DNA of 39,697 bases from Bradyrhizobium sp. Tv2a-2 (GCF_000472425.1 NZ_AXAI01000037.1:1-39697); one strand, 5' to 3'; positions 14,373 to 24,410 are shown, counted from the stretch's first letter. Made by a program: numbers and translations. Notes: generated from the letters alone by a model not told the origin.

Positions 14373-15378
14373 GGGAGCTCCAAAGATTTGAAACAATTTA
14401 TGGAGGCCCGAAGTCACCAATGTGAACCTCCTTGAATATTTCGCTCCTTTTGAAAGGAATGAGCTTGCGGACGCGCCCGCTCTATGGAACTCCGTCATTA
14501 CCGGAAAGGTCTCTGAAGGAGCCTTCACAGAGCGCCAGTAATGTCTAAGTCTGAATTCTTTGAGGGTAAAGCGATTGTTAGCCGTCGTCATCTGGCATGG
14601 CGCGCTCGGACGCATGCTCCAAAGCTCCCGGCCAATTAAAAGGCCCTAGCGTTCTGGCAACCGCGCCGAGTTCGGTAAATCGCAAACGATGAAGAGCCGA
14701 CAAAATTGCAGGCAGCGTGAGATGGGAGGCTTGCAAGACAATGATGTCCGCCCTGCAAGAGCTGCCGCGCGGCTTACGTATGCGTCTCGGCGGCGCGCAT
14801 GCGCCCCACATCATTTGGATCGATGGACGAGGCCGGGCTTAGAGCTATTCGGAATAGTGGCGAACGCTGCCGATTGAGTAGCGGTCAGCGCGAGCACGCA
14901 TGAACTTCGGAATCGGCGCTCCCGAATATACTTTGGACGGTTCTCGCTTTCACCGCCTTGCTCATCCCTTGTCGGTGCAAATAACCTTTGCGATTCAGAT
15001 AATCTGGCGATGGGACTCGTCTCTTAGGGATCGTCTCGGTTCGCCAGCATTCAAGCTACTCGTGTCGTGCCGCTCTCACCTCCTGGTGCTATTCCGGTGC
15101 AGTGCGGATAACACCTCACATGTTGGGGGCCCGAGCGAGTAAATAATTCCCCCACGCGAACTCGATGGAAAACGGCAATACTGCTATATGCATTAGCGGA
15201 GCACATAACATCTAGCGCTGACGTCCGACTTGCAAATTGCGCGGCGTTGATGCAAATCGCCGTGCGCCTCGTCGCCGGCGAAGCCGTTACCAACCTCGAC
15301 GGCTATCCCATGCGCTGGGGCAGCCGGAGTATTGCGACGGCGACTTCATCGCCTGGGACACGCCCCAGGGAACTCCAA
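14373..15378. other. Gene-poor stretch upstream of cysD
   Basis: About 1 kb without a supportable gene. I looked for a nod box ahead of the NodPQ-type genes. The best stretch (CATCCCTTG at 14964 to about 15008) fails the ATC-N9-GAT spacing, so I do not call it. Open frames 14578-14880 on both strands have no family signature. Confidence 0.35.
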
Positions 15379-16314
15379 ATGAACGCACAAGACTTCCCCA
15401 AGCTAGAAGCCCGCATTTTGCCGCGGCACTTGCGGCGGCTGGAGGCCGAGTCCATTGAAATCATGCGCGACGTCGTCGCTGAGTTCAAAAAGCCGGTCAT
15501 GCTCTACTCGATCGGCAAGGACTCAAGCGTCATGCTTCACTTGGCGGTCAAGGCATTTTATCCGGCAAAGCTTCCCTTCCCGCTGATGCATGTCGATACG
15601 ACCTGGAAGTTCCGCGAGATGGTCACCTTCCGCGATGAGACCGCGAAGCGACTCGGCGTCGATCTCATCGTCCATATCAATCAGGATGGCCTCGCGCGCG
15701 GCATCAACCCGATCGCCTCGGGCTCTTCGCTGCACACACAAGTCATGAAAACCGATGCGCTGAAGCAGGCGCTCGATCTCCACGGCTTCGATGCGGCCTT
15801 CGGCGGTGCGCGGCGCGATGAGGAGAAGAGCCGGGCGAAAGAGCGTATCTTCTCCTTCCGCCAGGCCGGACATGTCTGGGACCCGCGCAACCAGCGCCCC
15901 GAGCTGTGGAACCTCTTCAACACGCGCATCCGGCAAGGCGAAACTATGCGCGTCTTCGCCATGTCGAACTGGACCGAGCTCGACGTCTGGGAATACATCA
16001 TGCTGGAGAAGATTCCGGTCGTTCCGCTCTATTTCGCCAAGCCGCGCCCCGTGGTCGAGCGATCCGGCACGTTGATCATGGTCGATGACGACCGGCTTCC
16101 ACTACGGCCAAACGAAACGCCCCAACTAAAGACGATCCGCTTCCGTACCCTGGGTTGCTACCCCTTGAGCGGCGCCATCGAATCCGACGCCACGACGATC
16201 GAGGAGATCGTCGCGGAAATGCAAGTGGCAAAAGTATCGGAGCGCCAGGGGCGCCTTATCGACAGCGATGAAGCCGCATCGATGGAGAAAAAGAAGCGGG
16301 AAGGCTACTTCTGA
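15379..16314 (+). CDS. cysD: Sulfate adenylyltransferase subunit 2 (CysD / NodP)
   Basis: CysD with the GTPase CysN makes adenylyl-sulfate (APS) from sulfate and ATP. The 311-aa protein has the PP-loop YSIGKDSSVMLHL (about 43-55), HVDTTWKFREM, FGGARRDEEKSRAKERIFSF and the C-terminal LGCYPLSGAIESDA typical of the family. The start MNAQDFPKLE at 15379 is preceded by AGGGAA; the frame extends further upstream but that part is not family-like. Its TGA overlaps the cysNC ATG (TGATG), so the pair is coupled. In a symbiosis region the likely job is PAPS supply for Nod-factor sulfation (NodP), but sequence alone cannot separate this from assimilatory CysD. Confidence 0.95.
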   Translation: MNAQDFPKLEARILPRHLRRLEAESIEIMRDVVAEFKKPVMLYSIGKDSSVMLHLAVKAFYPAKLPFPLMHVDTTWKFREMVTFRDETAKRLGVDLIVHINQDGLARGINPIASGSSLHTQVMKTDALKQALDLHGFDAAFGGARRDEEKSRAKERIFSFRQAGHVWDPRNQRPELWNLFNTRIRQGETMRVFAMSNWTELDVWEYIMLEKIPVVPLYFAKPRPVVERSGTLIMVDDDRLPLRPNETPQLKTIRFRTLGCYPLSGAIESDATTIEEIVAEMQVAKVSERQGRLIDSDEAASMEKKKREGYF

Positions 16315-18203
16315 TGGATACGGATGCCATTAAGGGCCTCGGTACAGCCGAGAACAAGGATCAGCTTCGATTCATCACCTGCGGCTCGGTGGACGACGGC
16401 AAATCGACGCTGATCGGCCGGCTCCTGCACGACAGCAAGATGATCTATGAAGATCAGATGCAGGCGCTCGCGCGCGACAGCGTCAAGCACGGCACGACCG
16501 GTAACGACATCGATTTTGCGCTCCTGGTCGACGGCCTCGAGGCCGAGCGCGAACAGGGCATCACTATCGACGTTGCCTATCGCTTCTTCAATACGCCGCG
16601 CCGCTCATTCATGGTCGCAGACACGCCAGGCCACGAGCAATATACGCGCAACATGGCGACCGGCGCCTCCAATGCGCAGCTCGCGATTATTCTGATCGAC
16701 GCGCGCAAGGGTGTGCTGGAGCAGACCAAGCGCCACTCCTTCATCTGCTCGCTGCTCGGCATCCGCCATGTCGTGGTCGCTGTGAACAAGATCGACCTCG
16801 TCGACTACCGCAAGGAGGTGTTCGACCGCATCGTCGGCGACTACGTGGCCTTCGCTTCGGCACTTGGCTTCACCTCGATCGTGCCGATTCCGGTGTCGGC
16901 ACGCTACGGTGACAACATTATCAACCGGTACGGCAATACCGACTGGTATCATGGCCCGTGCCTGATGGATTATCTGGAGAGCATCGACATCCAATCCGAT
17001 ACGGCGGGTCTCCCCTTCCGCTTTCCGGTGCAGTGGGTCAATCGCCCCAACCTCGATTTCCGCGGCTACGCGGGCACCATCGCTTCGGGACGCATTGCGG
17101 TCGGCGATGAAATCATTGCTGCGGCGTCAGGTCGCAACTCGCGGGTTAAGAGGATCGCAACTTACGACGGCGATCTGGCGCAGGCCGATGCCGGCGATGC
17201 CGTTACCATCACGCTCCACGACGAGATCGACGTCAGCCGCGGCGACATGCTGGCGCGGCCGACGGAACGGCCCGAGATCGCCGACCAGTTCGCAGCTCAC
17301 CTCATCTGGATGGACCAGGAAGCCATGGCCCCCGGCCGTTCCTATGCATTGCGGATCGGGACGCAGTCGATCGCCTCCGCCAGCATAACTGCTATCAAGC
17401 ACAAGATCGACGTCAACACCCGCGAACATTTGGCAGCCACGACTCTTGGTCTGAACGAGATCGGTTTCTGCAACGTCGCAACCGCCCTTCCCGTCAGTTT
17501 CGACGCCTATGAGGCGAACCGGCGAACCGGCTCCTTTATCGTAGTCGACCGCTATACCAACCGCACGGTCGGAGCCGGCATGATCGCGTTCCCGCTCCGA
17601 CGCGCCACCAATATCGCCTGGCAGCCGCTGTCAGTCGGCAAGAGCGAGCGTTCGACGCTTAAGCAGCAGAAGCCGTGCATTCTATGGTTCACCGGGCTTT
17701 CCGGCGCCGGCAAGTCGACCATCGCCAATGTCGTGGACCAGAAGCTGTTTGCGATGTCGCACCACACCATGCTGCTCGATGGCGACAATGTCCGGCATGG
17801 GCTCAACCGTGACCTCGGCTTTACACAGGCTGACCGCGTCGAGAACGTTCGCCGTGTCGGCGAAGTCGCCAAATTGATGCTCGATAGCGGGTTGATCGTG
17901 ATCTGCTCGTTCATTTCGCCATACAGGTCGGAGCGCGACATGGTCAGGGGCTTCGTCGAAGACGGCGAGTTTTTCGAAGTATTTGTCGATACACCGATAG
18001 ACGAATGCGAACGGCGGGACGCCAAGGGTCTCTACGCCAAGGCAAAGGCAGGTAAGATCAAGAACTTCACCGGCATCGACGCGCCGTATGAGGCGCCGAC
18101 GCGGCCTGAGGTTCATCTAGAGACGGTCGGCCTCGAGGCCGAGCAGCTCGCCGATCGGGTGGTCAATACGCTCATGGCACGCGGGATCATTCCAATGAGC
18201 TAG
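16314..18203 (+). CDS. cysNC: Bifunctional sulfate adenylyltransferase subunit 1 / APS kinase (CysNC / NodQ)
   Basis: This 629-aa fusion joins the GTPase subunit of ATP sulfurylase to APS kinase, turning sulfate into PAPS with CysD. The N-terminal GTPase shows the P-loop GSVDDGKST (about 24-32), DTPGHEQYTRNMATGAS and NKIDLVD. Beta-barrel domains follow to about residue 440. The APS kinase domain starts near 455 with P-loop GLSGAGKST (about 461-469), DGDNVRHGLNRDLGF, and FISPYRSERD. Such fusion is normal for rhizobial NodQ and for many alphaproteobacterial CysN/CysC proteins. It overlaps cysD by one base. No sulfotransferase (NodH/NoeE) is in the window. Confidence 0.95.
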   Translation: MDTDAIKGLGTAENKDQLRFITCGSVDDGKSTLIGRLLHDSKMIYEDQMQALARDSVKHGTTGNDIDFALLVDGLEAEREQGITIDVAYRFFNTPRRSFMVADTPGHEQYTRNMATGASNAQLAIILIDARKGVLEQTKRHSFICSLLGIRHVVVAVNKIDLVDYRKEVFDRIVGDYVAFASALGFTSIVPIPVSARYGDNIINRYGNTDWYHGPCLMDYLESIDIQSDTAGLPFRFPVQWVNRPNLDFRGYAGTIASGRIAVGDEIIAAASGRNSRVKRIATYDGDLAQADAGDAVTITLHDEIDVSRGDMLARPTERPEIADQFAAHLIWMDQEAMAPGRSYALRIGTQSIASASITAIKHKIDVNTREHLAATTLGLNEIGFCNVATALPVSFDAYEANRRTGSFIVVDRYTNRTVGAGMIAFPLRRATNIAWQPLSVGKSERSTLKQQKPCILWFTGLSGAGKSTIANVVDQKLFAMSHHTMLLDGDNVRHGLNRDLGFTQADRVENVRRVGEVAKLMLDSGLIVICSFISPYRSERDMVRGFVEDGEFFEVFVDTPIDECERRDAKGLYAKAKAGKIKNFTGIDAPYEAPTRPEVHLETVGLEAEQLADRVVNTLMARGIIPMS

Positions 18204-19170
18204 CCAGGTCAAGTTCCACCGCCCCGAGCGGCTTCGCGCATCGCGCGCTTAAGGTTGGTTGAAGCCTCGGAACCATACGTAGCCGTGCCTTCTCAGGCGC
18301 AGCGACTTCGCTGGCGCCAAATAGGCCCTCCGCCGATCGATTGTTCGTTCCACCAGCATGGCTCCCGCGGCTCACTATCAGCTCAGCTTCGCCAATCGAC
18401 TTAATCCTGGAACGAACATTCGAATACCGATCGTGCCCGACCGGGGTCACGCCCGACTTGATCTCTGGACCCAGCAGTCGTCGAGTTGAGGCGATTAAAA
18501 AGAGTTTGTAACAATTGGGCCGCTCCGAGGAGCGGGAGGAAACGCCTCCTAAAGGGACATCTGCGGGAAGCACTTTCATACGATCTGCCGTTGCTCGGGT
18601 CCATTGCACAGAACGACGGCACGGCTCGCATGAAACCAGCTCCGTCCGAGAGCGGCACCAGGCGCAAAGTGCCGTAGTTCTCGAGGGCACGCTAAATTCC
18701 CGCTCGATCACCGAATTGTACGCCTGTTACTATGTCTCCTGCGGCAAAACATCGAATAATGAGATGGCGCGTCTGGATTTGGCGATGGACGGCACAAGAG
18801 ACAACAGCGGGTTTTGACGGTGCGCGCAAATCGCGTCGCGTCTTTTGCGGATCATCCGTGACGGCGCGCAGGTTGACGCAGATCGCGAGCTTCAGAAGAA
18901 TTGGCTGTGGCCTCGGCAATTAGGGTTGCCGCGGATTGATCGTATACTTTCAAGTATTTGCTCGGGTCGACTGATCGCGGCTCGCTGCGCTTCTTCCGCC
19001 ATCGCTCTCTTTATGAGATCTCGGACTAACCAATAGCTACGCATTCAAAAACACATACAGTTCGCAATTTCGCTTGCCATGGAAGCGCATCTGGGGACCA
19101 ACGCGCACAACTAAAAATGGTCACAATCCTTACGCACAGCTCTACTACCCGCCACTGGTTGGCACATACA
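18204..19170. other. Gene-poor stretch between cysNC and the LysR gene
   Basis: No supportable gene was found. A short AACAATCGATC stretch (minus strand, near 18335-18350) matches only the core of a nod box and lacks the flanking ATCCAT and GGATG elements. This region presumably contains the LysR promoter. Confidence 0.35.
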
Positions 19171-20109
19171 ATGAACGATGCAAGCTCACGATTTCCTCGC
19201 GAGGCGCCTCGACTCCCACACCTTGATCTTCGACAACTTCGCTATGCCGTAATGGCAGCGGACCTGGGAAGTCTACGACAGGCCGCGAACGCGTCTCTTG
19301 TTGAACAATCGACTCTTAGTCGCTCGATACGTCAGCTCGAGCACCTCGTAGGTATCGCTATTTTTGAAAGATCAGGCGCTGGCATTCGTCCAACGGTGGC
19401 TGGTCGTGTTTTCCTTCGTACAGCGCGATCCATACTCGAACAATTGGATGTTCTTGTTACGACAACGCGCGCCAGCCGACGTGGCGGCTCGGGTCGGCTC
19501 GCGGTTGGTTTCTGTACATCTCTCACCGCCGGCAATCTGCGAGCTTCATTGCTTGAGTTCCGACAACGCTTCCCGCAAGTGAAACTTGCTACAGCTGAGC
19601 AGTCTCAGCCAAGTCTGGAGACTGCACTAAGGAATGGTATGCTGGACGTTGTCGTAGCGGCGGGCAATCCACCATCCCTCGGTAATAACAAGGCAATGCT
19701 GCTTTGGAGCGAGCGCATTTTGGTGATCTTCCAGGAAAATCATCCGCTGGATCCACGCACGACCATCTATTGGACGGATCTGCGAGACTGCACATTTTTG
19801 CTAAGTCAGTATCATCTTGGCCGCGATCTAGAGGATCTTCTCACCGCCAAGCTTGCCGGACCGCTGATCGAATATCACGATGTTGGTCGAGGAGCCATAA
19901 AGAGCCTCATCAGCATGGGGCTTGGAATTAGCCTTGTGCTGGAATCCGATCTCGGGGCAAACTTTCCGGGACTGGTTTACAGGGAAGTACGTGATGGAGC
20001 CGGGCCTAGTCGCATCGAGTTTTCCGCGAGATGGAGACCAGATAATGAGAACCCCGCTCTAAAGGCATTCATAAATCTCCTGTCGGAGCGCTACCCGCAG
20101 CCCTCGTGA
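19171..20109 (+). CDS. LysR-family transcriptional regulator beside the trb operon
   Basis: A LysR-type activator/repressor with an N-terminal winged HTH, LRQLRYAVMAADLGSLRQAA, NASLVEQSTLSRSIRQLE, then IAIFERSGAGIRPTVAGRVF. A substrate-binding domain follows to the end (about 312 aa). I chose MNDASSRF at 19171; an ATG at 19117 gives 18 more non-family residues. Its 3' end overlaps the 3' end of the DUF2274 gene by about 19 bp, tail to tail. A LysR gene in this place is common next to rhizobial ICE trb clusters, so it may control transfer genes. It is not obviously NodD. Confidence 0.88.
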   Translation: MNDASSRFPREAPRLPHLDLRQLRYAVMAADLGSLRQAANASLVEQSTLSRSIRQLEHLVGIAIFERSGAGIRPTVAGRVFLRTARSILEQLDVLVTTTRASRRGGSGRLAVGFCTSLTAGNLRASLLEFRQRFPQVKLATAEQSQPSLETALRNGMLDVVVAAGNPPSLGNNKAMLLWSERILVIFQENHPLDPRTTIYWTDLRDCTFLLSQYHLGRDLEDLLTAKLAGPLIEYHDVGRGAIKSLISMGLGISLVLESDLGANFPGLVYREVRDGAGPSRIEFSARWRPDNENPALKAFINLLSERYPQPS

Positions 20110-20324
20110 CGGCGCCTACGAGATTTTGCAAATGCCCGGTCTGTTGCCATGAATCTTGCCAGCATCGGCGCGACGAGATTTTTAGGGTCACTGACCGTTT
20201 CTCCGCTCTGACGCGACAATATCTCAGCGTACGCGACAAGATCGCGGTGCACAGCGGCAGGCAGCTCCACAGTGACTCTGACTGGCTTGTCATCATGCAA
20301 TTTTGTTATCTTTAGCGCAGCCAT
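20091..20324 (-). CDS. DUF2274 protein at the end of the trb operon
   Basis: A 77-aa protein whose core KPVRVTVELPAAVHRDLVAY and DPKNLVAPMLARFMATDRAF matches DUF2274, a small family habitually encoded directly after trbI in alphaproteobacterial conjugation clusters. The start is 9 nt after the trbI stop, with GAGGGTGAG overlapping that stop as ribosome-binding site. The role is not established; a strand-helix pattern similar to ribbon-helix-helix proteins hints at DNA binding. Confidence 0.85.
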   Translation of the reverse strand: MAALKITKLHDDKPVRVTVELPAAVHRDLVAYAEILSRQSGETVSDPKNLVAPMLARFMATDRAFAKSRRRRHEGCG

Positions 20325-20333
20325 TTGTATTTC

Positions 20334-21542
20334 TCACCCTCGGTATGGTTCGAGCACGAGATCGCGATTGACAATCACCTTCACGGGAAAGCCCGGCTTG
20401 ATCGTCAACGTCGGCTGAATGTTCAAATTGCGTCGAACGACCTGCTGTCCGGTTTGGTTCAATGAATTCGCCGCACTCAGGCGCAGCGCTTGTGCGATAT
20501 CCGTATTGCTGCCGGTGTCCGCGCCCGAGCCGAGCTCGGCACCGACGCCAAGAATGGTCGAGAGAAAGGCCGCCTTGAACAGCTCAATCCAGTGATTGTC
20601 AACTTCATCCTCGAGGCCCGAGTAACCACCTGCATCGACGCCGTGCTGCCGCTCCAATACGATCGAACGACCGTTCGGCATAATCAGCCGCGTCCATACC
20701 AACAAAACTCGTGATTGGCCAAATGCGACCTGGCTATCGTAACTGCCTATTAAGCGTGCTCCCTGCGGGATAAGCTTGGCTCGTCCCGTCGGGGAATCAT
20801 ATACGCTTTCGGTTATTTGCGCGGTGATTTGTCCGGGCAGATCCGAGCGGATGCCGGTTATGAGAGCGGCCGGAATGATTGTGCCCGCCTGCACAACAAA
20901 CGGCGAGGCAGGTCGCGCAAGCCTATCGGGCGCGGTGGTCCGCCTTTCAACAGGCGCATTGACGAAGATAAGTTTTCGATCCTGTCCATTTTGTGCAATG
21001 GACTCGTCAGAGGATGGCGCAGCGTTGGTGGGTGTCTCCTGGGCTGCGGGATGCGGCGGCGTCGGGGGCACCGCTGTCGGCGCAAACAATTTGCTTGTAC
21101 GGGCTGCTTCCGTTTCTTGATTCGCACGCTGCTGCTCTGCGTCTGGACCGATTGCTCCTGATTGGTTTTCTGGCGCAACGATCTGGCGTTCAAGGTCCCC
21201 GGGCAATGGTGGGCCGAGCCGGGGGACGTCACGAGGAACGCTCGAATAGTCATGCGGCAGCGTCGCCAGTCCGTCCGCTAGATCGTGATGGTCTGTGCTG
21301 TAGAGCTCGTTCGCAGTGGGGTTACGTGGGTAGCTATTGCCCAGCGCCCATAGCACCGCGCCAGAGATGAGCAACGATGCAAATGCGGCGCTCCCCGCAA
21401 GGACTTTTCGGGAAAGTCGTGTAATCCTTGGGCGTTCGGCGCGGAGGCGCAAAGCCTCTGCTCTATCTTCCGGTCCTCTATCTTCCGGAGAGCCTGGCTG
21501 ACCTGTTTCAGTACTAATTTCGTTTGGGCCGCCGATTGTCAC
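20334..21542 (-). CDS. trbI: TrbI, VirB10-type conjugation channel protein
   Basis: TrbI spans inner to outer membrane in the type IV secretion core complex with TrbF and TrbG. The 402-aa protein has a cytoplasmic N-terminus, one membrane segment (LAGSAAFASLLISGAVLWAL, about 49-68), a proline/alanine-rich periplasmic spacer, and the C-terminal TrbI/VirB10 domain (about 215-400) with AGTIIPAALITGIRSDLPGQ, RLIGSYDSQVAFGQSRVLLV and TILGVGAELG. The start overlaps the trbG stop (ATGA), so they are translationally coupled. Confidence 0.95.
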   Translation of the reverse strand: MTIGGPNEISTETGQPGSPEDRGPEDRAEALRLRAERPRITRLSRKVLAGSAAFASLLISGAVLWALGNSYPRNPTANELYSTDHHDLADGLATLPHDYSSVPRDVPRLGPPLPGDLERQIVAPENQSGAIGPDAEQQRANQETEAARTSKLFAPTAVPPTPPHPAAQETPTNAAPSSDESIAQNGQDRKLIFVNAPVERRTTAPDRLARPASPFVVQAGTIIPAALITGIRSDLPGQITAQITESVYDSPTGRAKLIPQGARLIGSYDSQVAFGQSRVLLVWTRLIMPNGRSIVLERQHGVDAGGYSGLEDEVDNHWIELFKAAFLSTILGVGAELGSGADTGSNTDIAQALRLSAANSLNQTGQQVVRRNLNIQPTLTIKPGFPVKVIVNRDLVLEPYRG

Positions 21543-22522
21543 TGTCGCCTCCCATCGCCTCTGACAATTCGGACCTTCTGCTGCTTTTCTCCACCCAGGC
21601 GCAGCTCGGCGGCGGCGAACAGACGATCGACGATGAGCACATTCCTGTACGCGCGGTAGTTGACGAGCTCGGGCTTCCCGTCTTGGCCAATGACGAATAG
21701 CGGCGGCATCTCGCCCTGCTCGATCCCGGGCGAGAACTCGATATAGACCTTGCGGCCGTCATCGTAGGCAGCGAGCGGTCGCCATGGTGGATTATCGCCC
21801 TCGATGCTGTAGCGATATCGCCGCCGATCAGCTTCTGGAATGGCCGGCGCCGGGGGAAATATCTTGAAGCGAGCGGACTGGTCTTCCGGATAGAACCAGG
21901 CGACCGAAGGCATGTATGGCTTTTCGCGGGAGCGAAGCTCAATCATGTAGGTCCGTCTATCGGTGTGGACAATTAGGTTCGTTTCGATAGCCGGCCGTGT
22001 CGGCTTCACCATGATATGGACTCGCCTGGTGTCGCCGTTGCCGCTTTCGGTGTCACCGACGATCCAGCGTACGGTGTCGCCGGCGGCCAGCGGGCCCGAA
22101 CCCGTTAGCTGTTCGCCGGGCTGGAGCGCGATATCGGTGATCTGCCCGGGTGAAGCGTAGATCTGATACAGGGCGCCGGGACTGTAGGGAAATATCTGGA
22201 CGGCGTTGAAATAACCGGACCGTCGCGGTTCAACTCGCGCGGAATCGTTGGCTACCGCGATCCGGTCTGTCGGCTCCTTTGCTTCCTGATCGCCCTTCTT
22301 GCCGCCGTGCGCTGGTGTCCAGGCTGGCGGCACATGCAATGGATGCACGTGATCGTCCGTCGGCGCGGGCAACTCAGGCAGCGGCGGCACGTCATCATCA
22401 TAGGTAATCTGAGGAGGTTTAAAGGTCGTGCAGTCAGAAAGCGCGAGTGCAAGAGCCAAGGTCAGAGGCACGCGAACCGGATAAGATTTTGGACTGGCTG
22501 ATCGCTGTACGAGCTTCCACAT
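21539..22522 (-). CDS. trbG: TrbG, VirB9-type conjugation protein
   Basis: TrbG is the periplasmic/outer-membrane core component partnering TrbI. The 327-aa protein has a hydrophobic N-terminal segment (LTLALALALSDC) that resembles a lipoprotein signal but with Asp before the Cys, which is atypical. The VirB9 domain follows: VQIFPYSPGALYQIYASPGQ, ITDIALQPGEQLTG, WIVGDTESG, and C-terminal LVNYRAYRNVLIVDRLFAAA. It overlaps trbI by 4 nt and trbF by 1 nt, in one operon. Confidence 0.95.
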   Translation of the reverse strand: MWKLVQRSASPKSYPVRVPLTLALALALSDCTTFKPPQITYDDDVPPLPELPAPTDDHVHPLHVPPAWTPAHGGKKGDQEAKEPTDRIAVANDSARVEPRRSGYFNAVQIFPYSPGALYQIYASPGQITDIALQPGEQLTGSGPLAAGDTVRWIVGDTESGNGDTRRVHIMVKPTRPAIETNLIVHTDRRTYMIELRSREKPYMPSVAWFYPEDQSARFKIFPPAPAIPEADRRRYRYSIEGDNPPWRPLAAYDDGRKVYIEFSPGIEQGEMPPLFVIGQDGKPELVNYRAYRNVLIVDRLFAAAELRLGGEKQQKVRIVRGDGRRQ

Positions 22523-23205
22523 TACCCGAGCTCCTTCGACCAGTTGATCGCGTTGATATAGATACCGAGCGGGTTTTTGCGGAGGCGATCTGCGTCGTGC
22601 GGAGTTTCGATGACAACGGAAAGAATCCCCGTCCAGCGCTCGGTCGCCGCTAGTTGGCCGTTGTCGTAGTGACGTTCAGTCCAGGCTACCCGAAAACTTT
22701 CCTGGGAGGCACGAATGACGCTGGAAATCTCGACCGCGATTTGCTTGTTCCCTAGCTTGCCAAAGGGATCGTTGGTTCGCGCGTAATCGTTAAGCGCCGC
22801 CGCTCCTCGATCGGTCGTGAAGTCGTAAGCGCGGAGCCAATCCTGCCGCAACACGATCGCGTCAGTCGGCAGGCCTCGTACGTCCTCGATAAAGCGAGCA
22901 AGGTGAAATGCAATTTGCGGATCGGTCGGCTGATAGAAGAGACTTGCTGCTGCCGCGGACTGAGCCTGACCGAGACGGTCAACCTCGACCACCCACGGCG
23001 TAATGGTGCCCTGGCTGGAACGCCAGACGAGACTTGCCGCAAGCCCCGCGGACAGCAGCAGGCATCCGAATGCCATAAGGCGCCAATTTCTGGCCTGGAC
23101 GCGGGCGGACCCGATGCGTTCGTCCCAAACCTGCGCCGCTTTCTGATAAGGCGTCACTGGAATTGGCCTGCGGCCGTAATGCACGGATGGTCGCCTGAAC
23201 ATCAA
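22522..23205 (-). CDS. trbF: TrbF, VirB8-type conjugation protein
   Basis: A 227-aa inner-membrane assembly factor of the type IV secretion system. The N-terminal cytoplasmic part has TPYQKAAQVWDERIGSARVQ, one membrane helix follows (WRLMAFGCLLLSAGLAASLV, about 42-61), then a periplasmic VirB8-like domain with WVVEVDRLGQ and FVDRL-like strands, ending NPLGIYINAINWSKELG. Overlap with trbL (4 nt) and trbG (1 nt) supports the operon. Confidence 0.95.
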   Translation of the reverse strand: MMFRRPSVHYGRRPIPVTPYQKAAQVWDERIGSARVQARNWRLMAFGCLLLSAGLAASLVWRSSQGTITPWVVEVDRLGQAQSAAAASLFYQPTDPQIAFHLARFIEDVRGLPTDAIVLRQDWLRAYDFTTDRGAAALNDYARTNDPFGKLGNKQIAVEISSVIRASQESFRVAWTERHYDNGQLAATERWTGILSVVIETPHDADRLRKNPLGIYINAINWSKELG

Positions 23206-24395
23206 TGCTCTCCCTCGGACAGATCGACAGAGGCTCCGCCGCCGGCACCGTCGCCGCTACGGACAGCCTGGCCAGCGGCGGACAATCCCTGGCTGACGGT
23301 CTGGGCCAGTTTCATGCGGCTCGCCCATGTCGGCGGATCATCTTCCGCCGTCAGTCCGTTGCCGCCCCCCGCAGCCATACGGCGCAGCGGACTTAGGGTC
23401 GCGGAGCCCCCAGCCTCAGCGACACCACTTAAGCCCCCGGCTCGGAATGCACTTGCAGCTCCGCTTGCGGCGCCCGCGCCGCCCGCGATCGCGCCACTGG
23501 CCAAGCCAGCACCGCCGGCGGCGAGACCAGCCCCCGCCACGATCACACCGCTGGCTGCCAGGCCGGTGCCGACAGCAGCTCCCGCGCCGAGTTGTGGTCC
23601 GCCGGATACAATGCCGTTGGCAATTCCGGGACCGAAGATGCCAAGGCCGAGGAGGGACAACGCGCCAAGCACGAGCGCCATGGCGCTGTCGATGGTCGGC
23701 TGATTTCCGCCAAATCCCGCCGTGAATTGCGCAAAAAGCGTCGAGCCGATACCGACGATAACGGCCAATACCAGCACTTTCACGCCTGATGAGATCACGT
23801 TGCCGAGGACGCGTTCAGCGGCGAAAGCAGTCTTTCCGAACAAGCCGAACGGAATCAGCACAAAGCCGGCAAGCGTCGTCAGCTTGAACTCGATAAGGGT
23901 AATGAAGAGCTGGATGGCCAGAATAAAGAATGCCAGCAGGACAATGATCCAGGCAAACAGAAGGACCGTTATCTGAATGAAGTTCTCGAAAAAGCTGACA
24001 TAGCCCATCAACCCCGAGATCGACTCCAGGATCGGCCTGCCAGCATCGAGCCCAACCTGAGCGATCTTGCCGGGCCTCAAAAAATCGGTCGAGGAAAGCC
24101 CGGTACCAGACGCCTTCAGCCCCAAGCCCGCAAAGCTCTCGAAAACGATTCGGGCCAGGCTGTTCCAGTTGGTGATCAGGAAAGCAAAGACACCGACGAA
24201 CAACGTTTTCTTAACCAGGCGGCTTAAGACGTCCTCCTCGCCCCCCCATAACCAGAACAAGCCCGCGAGCGTGATGTCGATTGCCGTGAGCGTGGTAGCG
24301 AGATATCCGACTTCACCTCCGAGCAGACCGAATCCGGAATCGATGTAATGGGTGAACGTTTCCAGGAACTGATCGATAATGCCCGTGGTGGCCAT
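23202..24395 (-). CDS. trbL: TrbL, VirB6-type polytopic membrane protein
   Basis: TrbL is the polytopic inner-membrane subunit of the transfer channel. The 397-aa protein has about six membrane helices in the first 270 residues (for example LLFAWIIVLLAFFILAIQLF), then a long Gly/Ala-rich region and a tail rich in Gly and Ser. It starts MATTGIIDQFLETFTHYIDS, as typical of the family. It overlaps trbF by 4 nt and follows trbK by 15 nt. Confidence 0.93.
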   Translation of the reverse strand: MATTGIIDQFLETFTHYIDSGFGLLGGEVGYLATTLTAIDITLAGLFWLWGGEEDVLSRLVKKTLFVGVFAFLITNWNSLARIVFESFAGLGLKASGTGLSSTDFLRPGKIAQVGLDAGRPILESISGLMGYVSFFENFIQITVLLFAWIIVLLAFFILAIQLFITLIEFKLTTLAGFVLIPFGLFGKTAFAAERVLGNVISSGVKVLVLAVIVGIGSTLFAQFTAGFGGNQPTIDSAMALVLGALSLLGLGIFGPGIANGIVSGGPQLGAGAAVGTGLAASGVIVAGAGLAAGGAGLASGAIAGGAGAASGAASAFRAGGLSGVAEAGGSATLSPLRRMAAGGGNGLTAEDDPPTWASRMKLAQTVSQGLSAAGQAVRSGDGAGGGASVDLSEGEH

Positions 24396-24410
24396 CGCTC
24401 ACTCCTTCTC

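Noticed and set aside
14964..15010. Possible degenerate nod box upstream of cysD
   Set aside because: CATCC and AATCT ends are present, but the ATC-N9-GAT spacing and the AAACAATCGAT core are missing.
18330..18352. AACAATCGATC on the minus strand as a second nod box
   Set aside because: Only the inner core matches; ATCCAT and GGATG are absent at the required distance.
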